From positions 13,392,001-13,456,000 of the forward strand of contig CM114273.1 of the NCBI GenBank assembly GCA_050084515.1: 64,000 nt of DNA, read 5' to 3'. Positions 25,966 through 37,468 of this stretch are shown piece after piece. The stretch's first letter is position 1. Every line of letters starts with the position of its first letter. The DNA comes from Blasia pusilla (Eukaryota; Marchantiophyta; Marchantiopsida; Blasiales). The position numbers were made by a program, and so were the translations under genes. The notes under the pieces were generated by a model. The model ran no database searches and had not been told where the DNA came from. It was given only the letters and a program-made list of their open reading frames with translations.

Positions 25966-28900
25966 ATGTCGTCTCGGTTTTGGACTCAGAATGTGAGTAG
26001 TTTTGGTGTGTTTGATATGAGGATGTTAGGATGTGACGCGGTGGTCTCTGGTCTGTGTGAGGGTGGTGGTGGAGTAGGGTGATGGGATTTGGTTGGTGGT
26101 AGGTTGAGTGCGGGATGTTGCTCAGTGTTTAGGGTTGTGGGGTATTTTGCCGAGTTGTTCTTCGGGTGCCAGATTGGTCGTTGGGGAAGCAACGTCGATT
26201 CAGACATTCGACCTAGCGTTTCTCATGACCTTGGACATGCGGTACTGAGATAAATGTGTATAGGAGGTTTGGTTGTTTGCTTTTGGAAATTGAATCTTCG
26301 GGTCTCCAGGGGGTTCTCGATGTGGATAATCCGTTGCGGGGGCAATTGTGGTTCCGACTTCCTCATTTCCTTATGCTTTGGATTGTGCATGCATTTTATG
26401 GTGAGAAGTTGTGAACTAATGTTAGATTTGTTGGATTTTCTTGACGAACGTAGAGCGACAGCGAGAGTGATGAGGAGGATCCCTCCGATGTTGAGGACCA
26501 TGAAGGACCTACTGGTGGAGATGAGAGGGGAGCAGGTGGACCCGCTGCATCGAAGTATCTGCGGGCCAATCTTTCCGACAGTGATGAGTCTGATGATCAG
26601 CGCCGCCCGGTGCGGTCTGCCAAGGATAAGAGATTTGATGAAATGGCCTCAACAGTGGACCAGATGAAGAACTTCATGAAAATTAATGATTGGGTAAGCC
26701 TCCAGGAAAGCTTCGAGAAGGTCAATAAGCAGCTCGAGAAGGTCATCCGTGTCACCGAGACAGAGACATCACCTCGCCTCTACATTAAAGCCCTTGTGAT
26801 GCTCGAAGACTTTCTTGCGGTAGCACTCGCAAACAAGGATGCGAAGAAGAAGATGAGCAGCAGCAATGCGAAATCCTTGAATTATATGAAGCAGAAATTA
26901 AAGAAGAACAACAAACAGTACGAGGCGGAGATCGAGAAATACCGATCAAAGCCAGAGTCCGAGGAGGACGGTGATGCGGAAGAGAGCGATGAGGATGATA
27001 TCGAGTCAGGAGGTGAGTCCGATTTGGAGCCGGGAGCGATTGACGACTCTGAGTCAGGAGACGAGGATGAAGGAGAAGAGGAGGAAGGAGATGAAGGTGG
27101 ATGGCAGAAGACGCAGAGTAAAAAGGATAAATTGATGGACAAGCAGTTCATGAGGGATCCCAGTGAGATATCATGGGACATGGTGGACAAGAAGCTGAAA
27201 GAGATCATCGCAGCTCGTGGAAGGAAAGGAACAGACCGTGCTGAGCAAGTGGAACAGCTCACCTATCTCGCCCGTGTTGCGAAAACACCTGCCCAGAAAC
27301 TCGAGGTGATGGTGCACGTGGTTTCTGCGCAGTTTGATGTTAACCCTAGCTTGAACACTCACATGCCCATTCCTGTGTGGAAGAAAACTGTTCAGAATGT
27401 CCTTTCTATCTTGGATATTTTCGCTGCTTATCCCAACATTGTGATGGATGAGAATATGGAAACAGAAATGGAGAATGAAACACAAAAGGACAAGGATTAC
27501 GAGGGAGAAATTCATGTGTGGGGTAACGTCGTTGCCTTTCTGGAAAGGCTCGACGATGAGCTGTTCAAGAGTTTGCAGTGTATCGACCCGCATACCAAGG
27601 ATTACGTCGAGAGGCTTCGAGATGAGCCTCTATTCATGGTTCTGGCCCAGAACATTCAGGACTATGTTGAGCGCATCAATGATCTGAAGTCTGCATCGCG
27701 AGTGGCCCTGAGGAGAGTCGAGCATGTGTATTACAAGCCTCAGGAAGTGTATGAAGCCATGAGGAAACTTGCCGAGATCCAGGCCCGCCCCGAGGCTGCG
27801 GTAGAGAATGAGGTTCTCGGGGAAGCAGATGAAGACCTCGACGAGGAGGGTAAGAACATCAAGTTGCCGGAAGACGTCAAGGGGCCACCCACGTTTGTCG
27901 TCATTCCGGAGACAGTGCCTCGAAGGCCATCATTCCCCGACTTCAGCAGGAATTTGATGGACCATCTTGTAAGTACTATCTACAAGTACGGAGACGAGCG
28001 GACCAAGGCCCGTGCCATGCTCTGTGACATCTATCACCACGCCATCTCAGACGAGTTTCACACGGCGAGGGATCTCTTGTTGATGAGCCACTTGCAAGAT
28101 AGCGTGCAGCATATGGATGTCTCAACACAGATCTTGTTCAACCGAGCTATGGCCCAACTTGGTTTGTGTGCTTTCCGTGCTTCATTGATATCTGAATCGC
28201 ACGGTTGTCTCTCTGAGCTGTACGCTGGCGGCCGAGTGAAGGAGTTGCTGGCCCAAGGTGTTTCCCAGAGTCGATACCACGAGAAGAACCCAGAGCAGGT
28301 AATTTGCTATTTTCCTCATGAGCGACGAGTTCTGTATCCGAAACCTAAGGGGTTTTCCCGAAAGTAGTGCTTTCGATACCAAATCCTATGTAGTAAGGAT
28401 GCCTGACTTAGGTCTTAAAAGATAAATGGCCTGTTTTCGGTTTCCGAATAGCTTTTGGCTCTTGTCAATACTGGACGTCTTCTGTGTACTCAGTGTACGA
28501 TAGGAGAGTTCTAAACTTTCAGCACTGTGATTGGGTCTTTTATGGGGGCATCCCAACTAATGCGTCACATATGACGAGGTTGGAGTTCCTCTTGGAAGGA
28601 CTGGGAATATAGCCCTTGCCTAGGAACATGCGTTTTTGGCACAGGCTGTTATGTTATCATTGTCTGGAGTTTGATGTCCCCAGCTCTTGGTAGATTGATA
28701 TCTAGGGAACTCTATTGCTTGTGAATGGCAGTGATCTAGGTCAGTATTTCTGTTATGGAGGTGGCAAGTGCGTAATACCTTTCTATTGTCTAGGTTCTGA
28801 TGGTTTCGGGTCAAATTGTCTGTTGGTTGTTTCTCGATTTGCAGGAGAAGCTGGAGCGAAGAAGGCAAATGCCTTTCCACATGCACATCAACCTGGAGCT

Positions 28901-29900
28901 TTTGGAAGCTGTGCATTTGATCTGTGCGATGCTTCTGGAGGTGCCAAATATGGCTGCAAATGCTCATGACATCAAAAGAAAGGTTATTAGCAAGCCTTTC
29001 CGTCGACTTCTTGATATCAACGAGCGGCAGACCTTCACTGGACCCCCTGAAAATGTACGTGATCATGTTATGGCTGCTACTCGAGCCTTAGGCAAGGGTA
29101 ACTGGCAGAAGGCTGTGGAGGTCATTGAAGGTCTGGATGTTTGGAAACTGTTGCCCAAGCGTGACCATGTTTTGGAGATGCTGAAAGGCAAGATTCAGGA
29201 GGAGGGTCTGCGGACTTACCTGTTCACTTTCTCCTCTTACTACGATTCCTTAAGCCTTGATCAGTTGATGATCATGTTTGATCTACCAGAGGCACATGTG
29301 CACAGCATCATCAGTAAGATGATGATTGCAGAGGAGCTGCATGCAAGCTGGGATCAACCAACTCGCAGCATAGTTACTCACAATGTGGAGCCTACAAGAC
29401 TGCAGGCGCTCGCAGCTCAGTTTGCTGAGAAGTTGACTGTGCTTGTTGAGAGCAATGAAAGGGCCTTGGATGCAAAAACTGGAGGTGGTATGGATGGAAT
29501 GCCACCTAGGAACCGCAAAGAAGGTCAAGGGGATTATGCAGGTGCTGCATCTGGCAGGCAACGAAACGAGAACTATGGAGGACAAGGAAGGCAGGGTGGT
29601 TATGGTAGTGGAGCTCGTGGTGGCTACGGTGGAAGGGGTGGTGGACAAAACAGGAACCAAGGTGGAAGTGGTGGGGGAGGATATTATAACAGGGATCAAC
29701 GTTTCAACCAGGCAGGTGGAAGAGGTGGAACATCTTACTCTTCAGGATACCAAAGTACTAGGTACCAAGATGCCTACAGTAGTGTGGGTAGGACTCCATA
29801 CCAGACTGGGCCAGCTTCTTCTGGTGGTGCTAGCAGAGCTCCTCCAGCTGACAGTGGCCGTATGGTTAGTTTGAGCTTGAGATCTGGAGTCAGATTCTAG
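25966..29900 (+). CDS. EIF3C: Eukaryotic translation initiation factor 3 subunit C (eIF3c)
   Basis: Core scaffold subunit of eIF3, which binds the 40S ribosome and bridges eIF1 and eIF5 during scanning. Coding exons are 25966-25992, 26454-28298 and 28845-29897 plus stop, giving 975 aa. The nine-codon first exon encodes MSSRFWTQN, the conserved start of plant eIF3c; the acceptor at 26453 joins it in frame to [18 protein letters not shown]. The eIF3c N-terminal domain follows ([20 protein letters not shown]), then an acidic, disordered stretch (~residues 177-225). The second junction joins KNPEQ to [24 protein letters not shown]-type region lies at ~residues 740-820 ([20 protein letters not shown]). 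The tail (~840-920) is rich in Gly, Arg and Asn ([13 protein letters not shown]), as is usual for the subunit. Introns are 461 and 546 bp, both GT-AG. The long open frame from 26610 lacks the true N-terminus and reads through the second intron to a false stop at 28367. Confidence 0.98.
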
Positions 29901-30994
29901 GCTCTGGTGTCTGATCATCGGCTGTGAGACATCTGTAGCACGGTGAGGATTGACTTTCTGGCTACCACTAGTGCTTTCGGATGTGTACTTGTATATTCGA
30001 GAGCTTGTTATTGCGGCAGGATTTATCTGGTGCATTTAGCAATAAGAGAGCTTAGGTAGACTTAATTGCCCACATTGTAGTCGGGCAGGCAGGTTGGTGA
30101 CTGAATGGTCCCCAAGAGGTGGCAGGACTGCTAGGAGTGGGGTGAAGTTCAACAGTGTCATTGTAAGACTGACTTCATTTTGGACGTCTGTTTGGGGGTC
30201 TAAGGCATGAATTGTGGATTATTGAAGAGATTGGCCCGATGCCAATGTGTGCACAATCAACTTATACTTGATCTGTCATTTATCTGGCTTCAATGGATTC
30301 TTGCGGACCATCCTAGCTATTGAAGTGGGTTGGGCTAGTGTTCTGGCCTGAGACCGGAAAAAGGACGTTTTGCTGAACTGGAAGAGCGTCCCTAACAAAT
30401 TTGCCCAACTGGTAGCGATGCAGTTTTGTTGATACTAAACTGTAAGTGCTGCAAAGTTTTAAACATGTATTTTGCCGTGTTGAGGTGAGATGTCTGTCGT
30501 TGCTGTGGACTTCTATGTCCAATCACACCTGCAAACTCACTGAATCCACGTTTTTAGTAATCTTATGTCTGTGCACATCAAAATGCGGCACCTGAGATAA
30601 TTAAAGTGTGAGATTGCTTAAGGTCCCAACCCGTAGCCAAAGTCGACCTCAATCCGTAGTCCTACTGGGAAGCCAGTTCTACAACGGTTTGATCTGAAGA
30701 CGTGGTAGAAACTCAAAGATTTAAATAACGGCTGAATCCACATTTCACCTCCAGGTCAGTTAAGGAATGGGTGTGACATCTTCAGGTCAGTTAAGAGTTG
30801 GAGTGGAGGCCAAATACTTCGGACTAGGAAGAGAGGCTACGGCGGCAATTAATTGTTGATCATGTTGAATGTACTAAGCATGAATGTCTCATACACCAAT
30901 GTTAGATAAATTTAATTTGGCCTTAGACCATGCATGGTATTGTCCCCATGGGTCTTAAATAGTTCTTTATTATACTAACCATGGGACTTTCGCC
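29901..30994. other. eIF3c 3' UTR and downstream spacer
   Basis: No gene seen. The 3' UTR presumably occupies the first few hundred bases; no canonical AATAAA was noted close to the stop. Confidence 0.4.
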
Positions 30995-31200
30995 CATGGG
31001 TCCTAACTACTACCCTATCATAATAACCCTAAAGGGTCCTAACTAATACCTTTATCATACCCTCATGGGTCCTAACTACTACCCTTTCATAATAACCCTA
31101 ATGGGTCCTAACTAATACCTTTATCATACCCTCATGGGTCCTAACTACTACCCTATCATAATAACCCTAATGGGTCCTAACTAATACCCTTATCCTACTG
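30995..31200. repeat. 69-bp tandem repeat, three copies
   Basis: CATGGGTCCTAACTACTACC begins at 30995, 31064 and 31133, an exact 69-bp period. Each unit contains two half-units of about 34 bp that share GGGTCCTAACTA followed by ATACC or CTACC. A degenerate extra half-copy precedes the array (CCATGGGACTTTCGCC at ~30979). Confidence 0.9.
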
Positions 31201-32037
31201 TACTAACTAGTATCATATCACAACATACATCGCTATGTCCCTCATGGCTAGCACTCTATCGTAGTGTTGCAACCGTTCTCATCCTTCCATCCATCACTCT
31301 TTTTGGGTATCTTTTTGGGTATCATTTCAAAGTGTTTCTTTCTCTTATAATGTATTTCTAGCACCTATATTAGTAAACCACATTCTAAGGGTATTTGAGT
31401 GATATTGATTGACAATTTTAAATTTCTGACTTTTCTTCATTTTATCCTATGCTAAGAAAAAAGTAAAATGAATGGAAGGTTCTAAAATTTAGATCATTTA
31501 GTTATTTTCATTTAAAAATTAAAAATTAAAATTCATTAATTAAATTCAAATCCCAAAGAAATCTTCCAAAATTTTAAATTCTCCTCGGGTTTATCATATT
31601 TCCTCGCTTGAAAATTTAAAGCTTCGTGCAAAAATGATATTTACCAAAATTAAATTTAAAATTTAATAAGGTATAGGAAAAAGTAAACTCGAAAAATATT
31701 GGGACAAGAATTATTCTTTTAAATAATAAATTATGTATACATATTTTTAATTTTCAAATAAAGGGGGAAAAATTTCATCTCTATTTTGGGAGAAATTTTA
31801 ATCGAAGGAGTGAATTTTATTTTGTTATTTGGAAGATGGGGATTGGAAAAGGAATAACTTATTTATTCCCCAATTAATAAAGAATTATTCTTGAAAGCCA
31901 AGTTAGAAGCATTATTAAAAAAAATTCTTATTTATGTGTCATATTTTGAATGTTAAACTCTAGACATTTATTGTATGTCCAATAATTTCACATTATCATC
32001 TTCCATGTGTGAATTGTTTCATTTCCAATAATCTCAC
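31200..32037. other. AT-rich spacer with a dispersed repeat, ending at gypsy element 1
   Basis: 31820-32030 is related to the NRPC2-intron repeat at 945-1170. No coding potential. The change at 32038 from AT-rich to GC-rich sequence marks the truncated 3' side of element 1. Confidence 0.5.
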
Positions 32038-33221
32038 CTAATGCAACCTCTGAACCTGGTCATCCCAAACCAAGTTAGGACCAGCCTCCTTGTATGCATA
32101 GGAAGCGGGAAAACTCACAAACGTGGGAAAGGTTGCCCACGGCCGGCCTACCCTGTTGACCACAGTCAACGGCGGTCGATCATCGTGCCTCACTACCTGT
32201 GATCGATGATCCGGATCCTGAATGGAATCCACTAACAAGTGGGAGGGTCGTTCCACTCTTGCATACGCCCTCCGCAACATCTCGTGTGGTACCATATTGG
32301 TCCACCATAGACGCGGCCGATGTGCTCGAGAACCCACACTTGCCGCATCCAAAACTTATGCTAGGCCGATCCAAGCACGTACCTGATGTGCACTCGTCAC
32401 CACCCGTGACCTCGAATCGCCCAAGATCGGTACATTCTCCAGAATGTAAGCCGGAGAACGAGACTGATGCTCTTTCAAATATCTCAAGACCCTCAACATC
32501 TCCCAAAATAACCTGGATCGAGTGTCAGCCAACCTGATGCCTCGTCTAGCACTCGATTGACCTTGACATGGCCAACCTGCAATGACCAAATCAATGGTCC
32601 CTACCCGCTCCAAGTCCTGCGTCCCCAGCAACAAAATATCTCTCGGTAGGGAACTCTAGTACCCTTGTACCGCGAACGCAGACAACAATTTGGGGAAACG
32701 TAGGCGTAATTGCGCCTCATGTCGTAGTGAGACGCGCCCTACAAGATCATCACTCTCCACATACAAGTATTACATTGCACATGCACGGCTGCTTGCAAAA
32801 CAACAACTAACCCGATGCTAATCTCTCCAAAGAGATCTAACAGCTGAATACCCTCCTCCGGAATACGCCACACAATGGGTGTGGTATCCAAGGGTGTCAT
32901 CGTAGCACTCCCTGCTACCTCGGGTTTCTCAGACCTGTCACGCTCTGGTGCAAATGCCTCTCTCCACGCGGTCTGCACGTGCTCATCTGCCAATCGTCGA
33001 AGCTCCTCAATCGAGCCCCACAACGGAAGCTCTCCTCCACGGAATGATGCGGCTACCATAACACTCCTCTCCATAGAAATTTCAGGAACGGGAGTATCCT
33101 CTGCACAGACATGTCCCTCAATCAAATCACTTGGCCAAGTGATGGCACTCCTAAATGCTGCTAAGATCGCCATCTCTCTTGGCCGTCGCTCGATCACTGC
33201 ACCGGTCCATCGAACGGGCAA
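32038..33221 (-). pseudogene. Retroelement-borne cytosine-5 DNA methyltransferase domain (element 1)
   Basis: C5 methyltransferases transfer a methyl group from S-adenosylmethionine to cytosine in DNA. Visible motifs, in canonical order on the minus strand: motif I as LLDLFGEIS near 32830 (the usual GG is GE); motif IV as DLVIAGWPCQGQS near 32570, with the catalytic PCQ cysteine; motif VI as YILENVP near 32440; motif VIII as GSRAHRPRLWWTN near 32320. A C-terminal stretch with GRPWATFPTFVSFP follows, where the domain normally approaches motif X, and the element then ends. The order and the RAHRPRLWW signature resemble DNMT3/DRM enzymes more than DNMT1 or CMT. A frame break lies between motifs I and IV (32634-32739), and another follows motif VI. 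The domain lies directly after the protease, inside an LTR element, so it is not a host gene. Confidence 0.85.
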
Positions 33222-33467
33222 TGAGCTAAGGCGCCCATCACTTGATTTCCATCCTGGTCTGTAGGACGCTGACTCCTCCTAGTAATCTAGGGGAAACCCC
33301 ATTGGGTATAACACTGCTCCACCAACCAAGACATCGTAGGACTCTGCATCAGTCACTATCGCCTTGGCTCGCACCACGGACTCATTTGTAGGGTGTCCCA
33401 GGTGAATCCTCACCACGACCTCCTGTCGGGTGATATACTATGTGGTACTCGCTCCACCCAAGGATGT

Positions 33468-34088
33468 CTATATCCGGAATGAACAATGCTCCACATCGGC
33501 TTTCGTCAAACCCAATCCTCTGAATGATGCTTTCCCCAACATCAGGGGTTGCGCTTCTAAATCCAACAAGACGCGCTGTGCACTAAAAGCTCTACCTCCG
33601 GGACTCACCAATTGGAAGACCTCTCCCTGGTTATCCAACAACACAACACCAAGAGAAACCATGGCACGCTCTATCACGGGTCTAGTAGGCATCTCCGCCA
33701 TCCTAGCAACCGCAGCCTGCCATGAATCTGACGTGGACGGCCCGAGCATCCGCTCCAAGGGCAGGTCCATCATCTCCTCTGCAATCACCTCTAAACGTGA
33801 TGTAGGAACTTCAACTCTGCGCTCACATAGTGAAGCGGCCAGCCGAAAAGCCTTGGCGGGCGTACCCCCCAACGTCATAACATCGCAAGCAGAAAATAAA
33901 GGAGTGCGATACACAACGGTGGCCACCCCCAACAACATGCTCAACACATGCCCCTCCTGAGCATCCACAATAGGAGTCGTCGCACTCGCTTCTCCCATCG
34001 CCCTCCGTGCTTGCACACCAACAAGATCACCAACTCTCCAGGAACTTTGATGAGGACCCATTGATGGGGTCCTCATCGCTTTGGACAA
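33468..34088 (-). pseudogene. Retropepsin-like aspartic protease region (element 1)
   Basis: A 206-aa frame aligning with the element-2 protease. The catalytic triplet region reads VLLDLEAQPLMLGKA where element 2 has VLLDSGAQPLMLGKA, so the D-S/T-G active site is damaged. It processes gag-pol in intact elements. Confidence 0.75.
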
Positions 34089-34112
34089 CGTGAAAGACTG
34101 ATGAAGCCTAGT

Positions 34113-35848
34113 CTATTTTCTGGCTTCCCCTCGCTGTGGATCCAACTCTGCGGCTGCTCCACGCGTCATAACTACGGCGGCCTCCATCTGGGAAACCCCG
34201 CAAATCCAACTAGGATCCTCCATATCTCTGGCTGCTCCATATGATGTCAATGCTACGGATCCGGCATCAGGTAACCTCAATGCCATAGTAGCAATCTGCT
34301 CCTGTAGCTGCTGTATCTGAGTTGCCATCCCAGCCTCACGTCTGGCGTCTCCCTCGGCGTGTCTAGATAGTGGTACTCTACCTCCTCCATGGGTAGCTCC
34401 ACCACCTTATCGGGCAACTCCAGCTCCTTGTCCCCCAACGGGACCACTCAGTGCACGATCTCTAGGCCCACCCGGACCGGCTACTCCCTCTGGTGCCCTC
34501 TCTGGCCCTCAGTCCAGACGTAACTCAGAATGTAAACTGAAACACCTGGTGCATGTATGACCATACCTCTAACAATAGTCACACTGATAACCTCTTGATG
34601 CAGCACCATCTCCTCCTCCATGTTGAGGCACACGTCCATGACCCTGACGAGCGCAATCGCGCTGATGATGGGCTCCACCACATGACCAACAAGTAATAGT
34701 AGGCGGATACTGCTGAGCTGCATATGAAGGTGCAGGTGTCTGTGGCACGGCCTCCCGGTATCCTCCCTAAGCTCGTGGTGCCACAGTCGACTTATCTCAG
34801 AGTCCACGTTGTTGCACAGGTAGTGCAGCCAATCGTGAGTGCCCTCGCCTAGAACCCATGGTGGCTACACTCTCCTCCGCCATGTTGCGCTCAATGTTCT
34901 CGTCCGTCCTAAAAACATCTCTCAAAGTAGGGGCGGTGTTCATAAGAAGCACCCCCTCCCGCAATTGTTTCCGCAGGGTCCGGTCCAACATCGCGTACCA
35001 TGACTGGAGAGCCTGAGCCTCTGTCACCCCCTGAGTGACGTTGATCAACCGGCGCAAGAGAGTGTAAGCCTCATGCAAACTCTCACCTAGGCACATGTGG
35101 AAGTTGTGGATGCTCCTCAACTTCTCCGTCCGTACCCCCTGGTAGCTCGCCCTCAACTCAGCCAAGAACTCAACCACAGGGTTGAACCTAGGACGAATCC
35201 GACTAGACGGGGCAACTACTCCAGTGCGAGTGACCCCTCCTAAAACATCACTAGTGGAAGAAGAAGTAGCCTCTCCTGACTCCTCCTCCTTATTTGGGAA
35301 CGGCTCCGTCCATGACACATAATGTGGGTCATAGTAGAGCCTCCACGCCTCAATCTCACGTGCATATCTCTGAGAGAACTCATGGTAATTGTCCATGGGC
35401 GCCCCCTCTAAATGTTGGAACATACGTTCCATGCTGTAAACCGGTTGAACTCTCTAGAGTTCTTGGCCCGTTGGGAGTCGCACCAACTCCTAAACTCTGC
35501 TATGAAATTGTGCAACTCAATCGTGCCTACTCCACCTGAAAAACTATGCGGTCCTCTACCCCGAGTCGTCTATCTCGTACGCCCAACTAGTAGGACCACT
35601 CATAATGTATGGCGATGTGCTCACAAACTCCTCTACACCCTCCCCCTCGTCTGACGATGACAGAGAAGGAGGTTGAGGTGGTCCCTCACGTGGAGACCCT
35701 CGAAACCTCGCGCCACTCCGCGTAAAACCTCTAGAGCTACTCTCGGGTTCACCACCTCTCCTCTCAAAGTCCTGAATGGATGCCGTGATGACCCTCGTGC
35801 CCCTCTCACCCGATCACTCTCAACCTTTGCGAGTAATCCCTCAATCAC
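34113..35848 (-). pseudogene. Gag polyprotein remains (element 1)
   Basis: The best-preserved piece (35432-34797) begins with the capsid signature FQHLEGAPMDNYHEF and contains GESLHEAYTLLRRLI. Element 2 has the same landmarks. A zinc-knuckle area lies near 34550-34720, and a C-terminal piece at 34328-34113 (TQIQQLQEQIATMALRL) resembles a short coiled coil. Frameshifts separate the pieces. An N-terminal part is suggested at 35848-35633. Confidence 0.75.
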
Positions 35849-35849
35849 T

Positions 35850-37165
35850 CATCCCAAACATGCGGCATCAATCTACACTCTCCCTCCTCGATACGTGTAA
35901 CGTGCGGCAACACGCGGCGTGGTGCGGCAAATCGACTAGACTATCATCTCATCGACAACCTACCCTTAACTACGGACATCCCACACAGGTTTATGTCCCC
36001 TAAACCACATACATGAATGATGCTCTCAGCATCCACACAACCCAATATCCCCAAATAAACTACCCAAATCCCAAAATCCCTCACACGTGCAGGGTAAAGG
36101 ACGAGAATGGGTAACATGAACAATGTCGATGTCGCTCCTCAGCAACTGCAAATCTGGACCCCAACTTGGTCATGAAGACAACTCCTCCAATCAGCAAGTA
36201 GTACTCCTATCGTATTGACGCTGCTCAACCTCCTCGATGTTCGGTGCAGGTCGAGCGGTCCAGTGCGGCACTCGCGGCATGGAACGGCTAAAAACAACAT
36301 GGCACTCGAGAATGGGGTGCGGCACTCGGCGGCATACCCACCTCAATCAGAAATTCACACGCTTTGCTCCTTAGTGAAGGAGCGGCTCCGGTGCGGCCAC
36401 GAATGGCACGGCGCAGCAATCGCCGGCGCGTTGCGGCAACGGGCGTCACGGCACGGTACTAGATCGTCGTCGAGCGGCTACCAATCACAACATAGCAGGA
36501 TGAAATGAAAACTCAAACACCATAACCCAGGGTGAACTTCCATCACTAGTTGATGACGAAAATTCAATGACGGTGATGGTTGACCGTTGACAGTGACAAC
36601 CGCCGCCGGCGCGGCGGCTGGTTTAGGGTTTGAACAATTTAACCCTAAAAATTGCCTAGCAATGGCAGTTTTGCAAGATTGACTATAACTTTTTTCTCTT
36701 CACTCCAAAAGCGCATTGTTTGATGCATAGCGTGCAAAACTTCACGATGTACAACAACGTAAAAAATATTTAGAATCGGACATTCCAGTAAAAACTGATG
36801 GGGACTGTCGTAAGGCCTAATGTCTCTATCTCCTACAAAAAATTCGGCAGCGCTTCCGCGTTGATTTCTCCCAACGAAAATCTAAAACCTGTAAAAATAC
36901 AAATCAGCAAACTACATGGTGCTCCCGAGAGCACCGGCATGGGGCAACCCACCCCCATACTAAATCCCTATCAAAAATTGGGCAGCGCTTTCGCGTGCCA
37001 CCCTCCCACACGAAAATCGGCAAAGGAAACATCACAAGTAAGCGGCTCTTGCTCTGGTGAGCACTCCCATGAACCGCTGAACGGGGAATACGATCCCTAC
37101 CTGCAAAACCAGCGAATGACCAACGAGCTCCCCCATGAAGCTCTCTCACTCACTCATTCTCTCTT
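35850..37165. other. Element 1 leader between 5' LTR and gag
   Basis: No gene. 35900-36480 is rich in scattered GCGGCA(A/C) words. A stretch at 36085-36115 (GGACGAGAATGGGTAAC) matches the equivalent leader of element 2 near 48510. No canonical tRNA primer-binding site was recognised next to the LTR. Confidence 0.5.
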
Positions 37166-37468
37166 TGTAAAGTAAGATCCAATCTCTCTCTACCATTTCA
37201 CACCATAGCTCTCAAAGGTGTGCACTCTCTCTCATGTCAAACCAAACCCACTCTCCTAATGAGAGGCTTGGGTTACACTCACAAGGCAACGGACCATAGC
37301 TCCGCCGCCTTATGCCAAGAGGTTCAACAAAGAGAGAATGAGCTCTCAAGCTCTCTCTCTTGGAGGTATACCCCCTTCCCTCCCCCAAGCCCTCTCAACG
37401 GTAACCTATGCTCGCAAATCACCTCCTTGGCTCTTGACCTGCTGTAGCGTGTCAAGGGCCACTTCCCA
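37166..37468 (-). repeat. 5' LTR of gypsy element 1
   Basis: About 300 bp, bounded by similarity to the solo LTR at 13104-13402. On the plus strand it starts TGTAAAGTAAGATCC and ends near GGCCACTTCCCA, so on the element's strand it begins TGGG and ends TTTACA, the expected TG...CA form. A degenerate TATA-like GGGGGTATACC lies near 37370. Confidence 0.75.

Larger units (their letters stand above)
32038..37468 (-). mobile_element. Gypsy-type LTR retroelement 1 carrying a DNA methyltransferase, 3'-truncated
   Basis: Read on the minus strand the order is: 5' LTR (37468-37166), leader (to ~35850), gag (35848-34113), aspartic protease (34088-33468), cytosine-5 DNA methyltransferase (33221-32038), then an abrupt end. 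Reverse transcriptase, RNase H, integrase and the 3' LTR are absent. Gag, protease and methyltransferase segments align with those of element 2 at 42.7-49.7 kb. Multiple stops and shifts show that it is inactive. Confidence 0.85.

Noticed and set aside
26610-28367. A 585-aa open frame taken as a complete protein
   Set aside because: It is the second coding exon of eIF3c without its N-terminus, and it reads through the intron donor at 28299 to a false stop.
30995-31200. CRISPR array
   Set aside because: The repeats are contiguous without unique spacers, and the genome is nuclear and eukaryotic.
32038-33221. Host DNMT3 or DRM gene
   Set aside because: The frame is broken, has no introns matching a host gene, and lies between retroelement protease and an element end; a parallel copy lies in a second element.
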